A stretch of DNA of 11,531 bases, from assembly GCA_005281725.1 (NCBI GenBank), contig SSBO01000108.1, forward strand, positions 1-11,531, read 5' to 3'. The first letter of the stretch is position 1. Every line of letters begins with the position of its first letter. Below, piece after piece: positions 1-5,271 of the stretch. The notes under the pieces were generated by a model. It was given only the letters and a program-made list of their open reading frames with translations, did no database searches and was not told where the DNA came from. This stretch comes from Wuchereria bancrofti. Its lineage: Eukaryota > Nematoda > Chromadorea > Rhabditida > Onchocercidae. A program made the position numbers and the translations under genes.

Positions 1-126
1 TGCAGGAGAGTATTTATGATTGTTAGCACATTTTTTGGAAGCCCTGCAAGGGGCATTAATTTGTTACAGCAATTTGAATCGTTTCATCTAATTGCTGGAT
101 ATTGTGACGTGACAAAGATATTCTAG
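1..126 (+). CDS. Possible partial exon at left edge, unknown product
   Basis: Frame 1 is open from the first base to a TAG at 124-126, giving about 41 codons with an internal ATG at 16-18. The peptide has mixed, protein-like composition (for example RVFMIVSTFFGSPARG) rather than the low-complexity character of the nearby DNA. An AATAAA lies at 210-215, 84 bp past the stop, which would suit a 3'-terminal exon. No family is recognised, no splice acceptor can be judged because the window begins here, and an ORF this short can arise by chance. Confidence 0.25.
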   Translation, partial: CRRVFMIVSTFFGSPARGINLLQQFESFHLIAGYCDVTKIF

Positions 127-381
127 CAAAACGTATTATTAAGGAGGTTAACTAAACGAAGGACTGTTAATCTTGTTAAATTTGAACATAATTTACGGAG
201 CCAACAAACAATAAAACAACAAAAAATGTTAACTAAGTAAGGAGTTGATAATTTTAAACAGTCTTCGGATTGGAGATAACTTCCAATACGTATTCTTTGT
301 TAACTGTAAAATGTGACAATGCAAGCTACATGAAAGATGAAAGTTGGATAAACGATTTCTTACGTGAAATGGGAACATTTG
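127..381. other. AT-rich interval without a recognised gene
   Basis: Apart from the AATAAA at 210-215, this stretch holds only A-rich DNA. GTTAACTAA-like strings recur at about 149 and 228, too degenerate to call a repeat. Confidence 0.4.
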
Positions 382-610
382 CCTAATATACATATAATAA
401 ATAAAAACGACAATTTCTAATTCTAAAGCAACAAAATAAGGTAACTTTTGTGTGGTTAAAAACCGAAGGCAACAGAGTCAGATTTCATCATAAGAAAAAC
501 ACTGCAATTTTCAGCTGTAAAAAACCAAAAGAAATAATCACTTATATATATAATATATATATAATATTATATATAATATTTCACATCTCCCGACTGTAAT
601 GGAGCTAGTA
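382..610. repeat. Direct repeat copy 1 (unrecognised dispersed repeat)
   Basis: The stretch from 462 (ACCGAAGGCAACAGAG) to 610 is repeated in the same orientation at 1106-1231, with near identity outside an AT tract. A 17-bp leader beginning CTAATATACATA sits at 382-398 here and is directly joined to the repeat in copy 2 (1081-1097). Copy 1 therefore carries about 55 extra bases between leader and body. Its TATA tract at 541-582 is expanded relative to copy 2. No coding capacity or known family is recognised. Confidence 0.8.
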
Positions 611-683
611 ATAATAATAAAATAATAATAATATTTTGATAATAATAATAAAAAAATGCAATTGATAATAATAATAATAACAT
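609..683. repeat. (TAA)n microsatellite, left arm of a fold-back
   Basis: Imperfect TAA/AAT repeats interrupted by AATATTTTGATAAT. This block is the reverse complement of part of the ATT block at 1004-1077; the two share a run of nearly 30 bp that contains ATTATCAAAATATTATT, so they could pair. Confidence 0.85.
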
Positions 684-764
684 GCATTATTAAATAAAAC
701 TTCGTGGTAAAAAAGTGAGAACACAATAAGATATGCAAATTTGACAACAAACAGTTCAAGATGG

Positions 765-1003
765 TCCAGAATTCCAAAGATAGTACAAAACTCTGTATTA
801 TAGAGGAAGAATTCAGAATTATAAAAATGATCCACAATTCTGGAGATGGTATGGAATCACAGTTAAAAGAAAATAGTCCAGAATTCTGGAGATGGTATGG
901 AATCACAGTTAAAAGGAAATAGTCCAGAATTCTGGAGATGGTATGGAATCACAGTTAAAAGAAAATAGGCCAGAATTCTGGAGATGGTATGGAATCACAG
1001 TTA
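765..1003. repeat. 46-bp tandem minisatellite, about 3.8 clean copies
   Basis: Units begin at 831, 877, 923 and 969, exactly 46 bp apart. The fourth is cut off near 1003, where ATT microsatellite begins. Each clean unit contains an EcoRI site, and units 2 and 3 contain the perfect 12-bp palindrome CCAGAATTCTGG followed by GAGATGGTATGGAATCACAG. Sequence at 765-830 shows degenerate fragments of the same unit, such as TCCAGAATTCC and GAATTCAGAATT. A minus-strand ORF across this block just translates the repeat and is not a gene. Confidence 0.92.
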
Positions 1004-1040
1004 TTTTATTACTATTATTATTTTATTATTATTATCAAAA

Positions 1041-1076
<36 letters not shown>

Positions 1077-1077
1077 C
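1004..1077. repeat. (ATT)n microsatellite, right arm of a fold-back
   Basis: ATT repeats with the same ATCAAAAT interruption as the block at 609-683, but on the opposite strand. It directly abuts the truncated last minisatellite unit on the left and direct repeat copy 2 on the right. Confidence 0.88.
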
Positions 1078-1080
1078 AAT

Positions 1081-1231
1081 CTAATATACATATAATAGTA
1101 GTTAAACCGAAGGCAACAGAGTCAGATTTCATCATAAGAAAAACACTGCAATTTTCAGCTCTAAAAAACCAAAAGAAATAATCACTCTATATATATAATA
1201 TTTCACATCTCCCGACTGTAATGAAGCCAGT
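1081..1231. repeat. Direct repeat copy 2
   Basis: Second copy of the unit at 382-610. The matching body runs from ACCGAAGGC at 1106 to about 1231 (CTGTAATGAAGCCAGTA, against CTGTAATGGAGCTAGTA in copy 1). The copies differ by point changes and by the shorter TATA tract here. Confidence 0.8.
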
Positions 1232-1767
1232 ATTTTTGGATCATACTTTGAAACCTGGAAGTCGTTTGAAATCATTGATATATCTTTAGAATCTCCGGCC
1301 CTTCAAATTTTTTAATTGCAACTTGTTCAGTTTTATCTCTCTCCTCTTCGTTGTTTTTTATTTATATTTCTAACATTACTTTGTTTCAAACTTCACTTCA
1401 CTACCTTTCTAACGTCACTTAGATTCGGTTGATTTTACAAAATCAGTTAAATTGCACGCATTTTCACTTATTTAGTCACTCACTTCAGATCACTTTTCAG
1501 AATTCTTCCTGGGAATTCTTGCATTGCTACATGAAGAAAATATGACTGCTGGAGAAAATTCTTTGCAAGATCGCCTGCAATACATCTTCGTAGATAGAAG
1601 GAAGTATTTCTTAATATGAAAAAAGGAAAACGCTAATTCCAACGTTGGTTTGCTCATAGAGTACAATGAGAGGATACTGAGAGTTCAAAGCAATATATTT
1701 CAATTAAGGTTTCATCGATCAACAAAGGAATAATTTTTAACATTTTAAAAAGTGCAGAAACCCTTTA
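1232..1767. other. Interval without a firm gene
   Basis: This stretch separates the repeat cluster from the retroelement remnant. The minus strand has a purine-rich run at about 1333-1350 (AGAGGAGAGAGATAAAA) that could be a relic polypurine tract downstream of the minus-strand integrase, but no long terminal repeat pair is visible to support that. One weak plus-strand coding candidate is listed separately. Confidence 0.4.
1476..1619 (+). CDS. Weak candidate exon, unknown product
   Basis: A plus-strand frame is open from just after a TAG at 1473-1475 to a TGA at 1617-1619, 47 codons, with ATG at 1542-1544 (MTAGENSLQDRLQYIFVDRR). A splice-acceptor-like CACTTTTCAG ends at 1500, so 1501-1619 could be a terminal exon. 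Composition is protein-like, but no upstream exon, poly(A) signal or family is recognised. It could be chance or a retroelement fragment. Confidence 0.2.
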   Translation, partial: SLTSDHFSEFFLGILALLHEENMTAGENSLQDRLQYIFVDRRKYFLI

Positions 1768-2520
1768 TTAATAGTTGAAAAATTCTAGACAAGCAGCTTC
1801 GTCATTGATTTCCAGTAGGTACAGCTTATTCACTAATCTATTGGGAATATTACCTTGCGGTAATTCTATTGAGACATTTCTTACTTCGCCATCCCTTCTT
1901 CCTCTTTTAATTTCTTTTATCCCAGCTAGTTTCCACATGCCACGGGAAATTACCGGTTCGTTGACTAACGCAATCTTTCCCTTGTAGGAGCTCTTGTTAC
2001 TACATCTCTTGGAGAAGAGTGTTCTCTTTGGGTTCGAAGGTTGATGAAATACTCTTTCCTCCTAAAAGTTTCTAAAATGTGTTCTAAAAGCCTTGAGAGT
2101 GTTTGACCAATACTTAATAAGTTTCTCTTTGATTTTGGTTTGTTTGTAGAAAATTCTTTCAGTTTATTGTCGTTAAGGATTGGAACATTGAGGAAAGCTT
2201 GGATGAAACGAAATCAACTGGGTGTATGTATGTATTTTTTCATATCATTCCCTTATTTAATAAGAATTCTGTTAGTTGTGCATTGCGTTCATAATTGTCT
2301 GGAAAACTAATTGGAATTGACTAACATTGTCGCTCAAGATTAATTTAGGATAATCTCTTCGGGCAACAAATCTTCTTAATATGTTTTTCGACCGATAGAT
2401 TTTCTACCAGTTCTAAATGAACTCCACTTGTTGTGAAACATGTGAAAAACGCCTTTTGGCATTGTCGTTCTCAGTTTTCATAGAAAGAGGACCCATATAA
2501 TCCAATCCATAAAAGCGTAA
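1768..2520 (-). pseudogene. BEL/Pao retrotransposon integrase remnant (frameshifted)
   Basis: Read on the minus strand this is the C-terminal part of a BEL/Pao polyprotein. In order, the visible blocks are GLDYMGPLSMKTEN (first catalytic Asp at 2500-2502), TTSGVHLELVENLS, FVARRDYPKLILSDNVSQF (second Asp at 2329-2331, 57 residues later, normal for a DDE integrase), then RRKEYFINLRTQREHSSP, ALVNEPVISRGMWKL and RLVNKLYLLEI, typical of the basic C-terminal domain. It ends in TAA at 1768-1770. The blocks lie in different frames (changes near 2450, 2380 and 1985) with internal stops, and I cannot find the third catalytic Glu segment (usually GLWE-like) near 2200-2290. It is a dead fragment. The upstream zinc finger, reverse transcriptase and protease are absent, replaced by TAA repeats. 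Plus-strand ORFs across it are antisense shadows. Confidence 0.88.
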
Positions 2521-2572
2521 TAATAACAACAATAATAAAATAATAATAATGACAATAATAATAGTAATAACA
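2519..2572. repeat. (TAA)n microsatellite bordering the integrase remnant
   Basis: Imperfect TAA/AAT repeats begin within a few bases of the most N-terminal recognisable integrase residue on the minus strand. The element is cut at, or was inserted into, the repeat. Confidence 0.85.
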
Positions 2573-3034
2573 TAGTTTACAAAAAAGGCGTATAAAAGGA
2601 TTTTTTTTATAATTAAAGTAATTTCCACAATACTACACGATAATCTGTACTATGAAATACCTTTAAAAAAAGAAAATTTTCCAAATATTTAAGGATTTTC
2701 TCATCAGTTACTGGTTTTTTTTTTAAATAATTTTATGTTTGAAATATATATGATTGCTTAATTTTCTAATTTAATGAAATATTAAATATTAAAGGACTTT
2801 TCTTTTTGTGTACCACTTCCACATTTCAGTGTTTATTACTAATTGTATCAGACTTTCAAAATTTATGAAACTGTTTCAAATCAATATTTTATTGAGCACT
2901 TCTTACATAGTTAGATCTTCCATTTGTTAAATCAATTAACCCATGTACCGAATCATAAATAAATCACAAATACAATTTAAAATGATTTGTCGGTGGTGGA
3001 ATAATTCTGCTTTTGCCCGTGCCTTCTTCTTAAA
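2573..3034. other. AT-rich 3' flank of the minus-strand gene
   Basis: No coding signal is seen. It contains two minus-strand AATAAA hexamers (TTTATT on the plus strand at 2888-2893 and 2832-2837). The first, about 140 bp past the stop of the exon at 3035-3265, is the more likely poly(A) signal. Confidence 0.4.
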
Positions 3035-3265
3035 TTACTTTTTCGCGTTCGCAGTTTTTTCCTTCTCCTCCTTTTCTCGCTCTTTTCGAAGTTTCTCATC
3101 CAAGAATTGCATTCGCAATTTAAATGTACGATTGCACAATGGTAGATGCTTGTAGCAATCGTAGGAACTTTCTGCTGCGGTAGGTGTCGGTTCCTCAGGT
3201 GTAGCTCCTGGTTGGTTTTCAGGCAAAACCGATGCAACCTTAGGAGCTTTTTTAACCGGCACCAC
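3035..3265 (-). CDS. 3'-terminal exon of an unrecognised small gene
   Basis: The minus-strand frame starts right after a good acceptor (CTTCTCAG, AG at 3267-3266) and runs 76 codons to TAA at 3037-3035. There is no ATG at the start: the frame has a TGA just upstream inside the presumed intron, so earlier exons are needed (this exon begins in phase 0). The peptide starts VVPVKKAPKVASV and has a Pro/Glu/Ala-rich stretch. It continues with SSYDCYKHLPLCNRTFKL and ends in a charged, probably helical Lys/Glu tail (LRKEREKEEKEKTANAKK). Local GC is above the flanks and codon use looks genuinely coding, while the two overlapping frames give Arg/Cys/His-rich shadows. Product unknown; a small mitochondrial or ribosome-associated protein would fit the composition, but that is only a guess. 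I could not link it to an upstream exon with a matching phase. Confidence 0.6.
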   Translation of the reverse strand: MVPVKKAPKVASVLPENQPGATPEEPTPTAAESSYDCYKHLPLCNRTFKLRMQFLDEKLRKEREKEEKEKTANAKK

Positions 3266-4159
3266 CTGAGAAGTTTGTTTTCATTTACCGACTATTATTT
3301 AAACGGAAATTATTTTTTATTGAATTAAAAAACTGATAACTTTTTTCGGGAAGCAAATTTTATCTGTGAAAAATAAAAAGAAATTTTTACCAAATTTTTC
3401 ACTAAATATCATAATAAAATCCTTACTTCGAATCTACTGTCAAGTCACTGTCATGTGGGCAAGCGGTTTTTTTGTGCTTTCGACCTTAAATATCAAAGAA
3501 TATTATTCGGCCCAAGTGGATTTCTCTTCTAATACAGAGATCCGTCTTCATTTTCAGGTTACTATTTAAATGGAAATAATTTTTAATCTCTATGTTATAT
3601 TTGATGTTATTAATGAACTTTTTTTTTTAAATTGTTCTCAGTGAATAATTCAAGCAAGCAAGATGCGTTGTCTCGATGATATTGCAAACAACCGATGTGT
3701 TATTTCAATTACAACCCAAACTAATTTCCCCGATCCCACTTATTTCCCCAGTAGAGAACCATCATCCTTACCGCTCATCGCAGCAATTCTGATTGAAATG
3801 ATTAATTGAGAATTTTCATCACCTTTTATACATTCGTAATAGGACGTGCATTGTCATTTGAATATTTAAAAATAATCAGATATATGCAAAGAAATTTGTT
3901 TTCCTTCAGAAATGATGATAGCTTTTCTGTCATAAAATTAGCATATTTTAATGATTTTTTTTCCATTTTTTATAATTTGCTCATTTCGAATTGATTTCGA
4001 ATTAATGCCAGTTCTAACTCAAAATTCAAATACCATCCTTAGAAGAAACATCGACAATGAATGCATTACAAATCAGCAAAAAAAGAAAATTATTTAAGTG
4101 TTATTTTCTTCCTACTCACATTCTCACTGGGAGATAAACATGACTGAACATCAACTTAC
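3266..4159. other. Interval with no assigned gene; possible minus-strand upstream exons
   Basis: This is where exons upstream of 3265 on the minus strand should lie. Seen are a minus-strand donor-like GTAAGG after TTCGAA at about 3430, and a GC-richer island at 3661-3790. The island holds a plus-strand 48-codon ORF (ATG 3663, TGA 3807-3809, after an acceptor-like TTGTTCTCAG) and, on the opposite strand, ATGAGCG followed by GTAAGG (ATG at 3778-3776). None of these joins in phase to the terminal exon directly, so none is called. Confidence 0.35.
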
Positions 4160-4286
4160 CAAGATAATCACTTGAATTTCTTATCAGTATACCACCATTA
4201 TCATTCCTTATCACAAGTAACATTCCCAAGTTATGCAGAGCATAGTGGATCCACAAGCAGGTAAACACCGTAGTCTTGTGCACCCA
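4160..4286 (-). CDS. Candidate internal exon, unknown product
   Basis: On the minus strand 42 codons are open from just after a TGA (4289-4287) to a strong donor, CTTG followed by GTAAGT (donor bases 4159-4154), ending in phase 1. The peptide (KTTVFTCLWIHYALHN, then LVIRNDNGGILIRNSSDYL) looks protein-like and partly hydrophobic. No clear acceptor is visible, and an ATG at about 4282 starts a different frame. The plus strand competes: 4188-4260 is flanked by TTTCTTATCAG and GTAAAC and has one open frame. It could be an exon of the minus-strand gene ending at 3035, but the phases do not match directly. Confidence 0.28.
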
Positions 4287-4295
4287 TCAGACAGC

Positions 4296-4472
4296 GTATA
4301 AAATAAATAATAATAAGTAATGGCATGAATAATAAATAGCAGTAAATAAGAATAAATAATAATAATTAGCAACAATTGATAACAATAATAACATGTAATA
4401 GAAATGATAATAATTAGTAATAATAACGATAATAATAGTAATAATAATTATTATAATTATAAAATAAATAAT
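4296..4472. repeat. Long imperfect (TAA)n microsatellite
   Basis: About 175 bp of TAA/AAT repeats with scattered CAG, TGA and GATAAC interruptions. The Tyr/Ile/Leu-rich minus-strand ORF across it is a translation of the repeat, not a gene. Confidence 0.9.
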
Positions 4473-4822
4473 AACATAGTAGTTTGTACTTAACACTGCC
4501 ATTAGTTTGATTTTTAATTTATATCCCACTTTTCCTCACAAATTCATTACACTTTTCATTTCCTTATTTCATCCCTTTAATTAATTTCGTTTTTGAATTT
4601 CGAAAATTATTTAGTGCTGCAAGTGTTGAGCACTTTTAATGAGTCACTGTGATCACGCGCAGATGTCAAATACGTCATTCACGCATTATGAATTCGTGCT
4701 GCTCGGACGTATTAAAGTTTTTTATTGCAAAATGACAGTCTTTTGCTTTTAAGATTTGGAATTGTAATGAAAATTTCTTAATGAATTAATTTCTGCTTCC
4801 GTTAGACAATAATTATTTTAGA
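4473..4822 (+). promoter_or_regulatory. Upstream region of the 4823 gene with AP-1-like and CRE-like motifs
   Basis: A GC-richer patch at about 4636-4712 stands out from AT-rich DNA. It contains a perfect TGAGTCA at 4640-4646 (the metazoan AP-1 consensus) and TACGTCA at 4671-4677 (CRE-like), 177 and 146 bp upstream of the ATG at 4823. No clear TATA box or initiator is assignable. Promoter role is inferred from position only. Confidence 0.3.
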
Positions 4823-5058
4823 ATGGATGCGATAACAGAATCGCCTGGGCGCTATCGGCCTGTGTCGTGCAAATATGATACGATAGACAGAAGATATAAG
4901 TTTTTTGAAACGTAAGTTTTTTTCTTGTGCTATTAAAAGTATTGGAAAGAGTTGTAAAAGCAAAAGATTTTGTCTCAGAAGTTTTAAGACTATTATCCCA
5001 GATGTGCCACAAAATCCATTCTCATAGACTGTACGAGGCAGTTTTATTGGGTTTTTAG
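4823..5058 (+). CDS. Small two-exon gene, about 65 residues, unknown product
   Basis: Exon 1 is 4823-4911, beginning with ATG (MDAITESPGRYRPVSCKYD) and ending at a consensus donor GTAAGT (4912) in phase 2. The best acceptor is GGAAAG at 4945-4949 (a 38-nt intron), giving exon 2 at 4950-5058 and a frame that continues VVKAKDFVSEVLRLLSQMCH, probably an amphipathic helix, to TAG at 5056-5058. The earlier AG at 4939 gives a poorer frame. An AATAAA at 5233-5238 could end the transcript, which would then overlap the minus-strand exon at 5065. No family is recognised. The minus-strand ORF on this DNA is a shadow. The intron is very short and its acceptor atypical, so the splice is less certain than exon 1. 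Confidence 0.5.
5043..5048 (-). terminator. Poly(A) signal AATAAA for the minus-strand exon
   Basis: TTTATT on the plus strand reads AATAAA on the minus strand, 17 bp past the minus-strand stop at 5065. It lies inside the plus-strand coding exon 2 of the 4823 gene. Confidence 0.4.
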
Positions 5059-5064
5059 TTAATT

Positions 5065-5271
5065 TTAGGACTCGTGCTCATCGGATGCAAACATATTATC
5101 CGTTAATACAACTTGGTCGTTCTTCTTATTCATCTGCGCGTCACAAGACCACCAATCTGAAATCCCAAGTGATCCATTTTTCTTATTGGTGCAGCAAATT
5201 TCTGCTCTTGTTGTTTCACTCTCCAACAAAAGAATAAATTTTCCAGGCTTCAATTGGAAGTGAAATGGATA
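5065..5271 (-). CDS. 3'-terminal exon of an unrecognised minus-strand gene
   Basis: The minus-strand frame is open from a TGA at 5274-5272 down to TAA at 5067-5065. Codons beginning LKPGKFILLLESETTRAE and ending VVLTDNMFASDEHES have the balanced Glu/Asp/Thr/Lys use of a soluble protein, and an AATAAA follows 17 bp past the stop. There is no ATG near the start (the first Leu codon is TTG), so upstream exons or a weak acceptor such as CAATTGAAG at about 5249 are required, and these would lie antisense to the F-box gene. Plus-strand frames here are also open but read less like protein. Product unknown; the exon may not be real. Confidence 0.4.
   Translation of the reverse strand, partial: YPFHFQLKPGKFILLLESETTRAEICCTNKKNGSLGISDWWSCDAQMNKKNDQVVLTDNMFASDEHES
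5241..5246 (+). promoter_or_regulatory. Splice acceptor TTCCAG before the F-box start codon
   Basis: ATTTTCCAG ends at 5246, 18 bp ahead of the ATG at 5265, with no plus-strand donor I can confidently pair to it. In nematodes this layout often marks a spliced-leader trans-splice site; a cis acceptor from an unseen 5' exon is equally possible, because GCTTCAATTGGAAGTGAA is in frame with the ATG. Confidence 0.35.

Noticed and set aside
538..906. 122-codon minus-strand ORF
   Set aside because: It is a translation of the TATA tract, TAA repeats and 46-bp minisatellite; the peptide repeats with the DNA repeat and is low complexity.
1331..1350. Polypurine tract on the minus strand that might start a BEL long terminal repeat
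   Set aside because: No matching second LTR, target-site duplication or adjacent TG...CA ends could be found in the window.
1775..1987. 70-codon plus-strand ORF
   Set aside because: It is exactly antisense to the BEL/Pao integrase C-terminal domain, which has recognisable motifs on the minus strand.
2977..3237. 86-codon minus-strand ORF overlapping the terminal exon
   Set aside because: Arg/His/Cys-rich composition typical of an out-of-frame shadow; the overlapping frame ending at 3035 is much more protein-like and starts at the acceptor.
3663..3809. 48-codon plus-strand ORF in a GC-richer island
   Set aside because: No recognised family, no downstream exon, and the opposite strand is equally plausible as a first exon; kept only as a note in the interval.
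4287..4529. 80-codon minus-strand ORF rich in Tyr/Ile/Leu
   Set aside because: Translation of the TAA microsatellite.
4818..5012. 64-codon minus-strand ORF
   Set aside because: Antisense to exon 1 of the plus-strand gene, which has an ATG and a consensus GTAAGT donor in phase.
4655..5141. 11-bp inverted match ACGCGCAGATG at 4655 and CATCTGCGCGT at 5131
   Set aside because: Too short and isolated; the second copy lies in a candidate coding exon and chance is sufficient.
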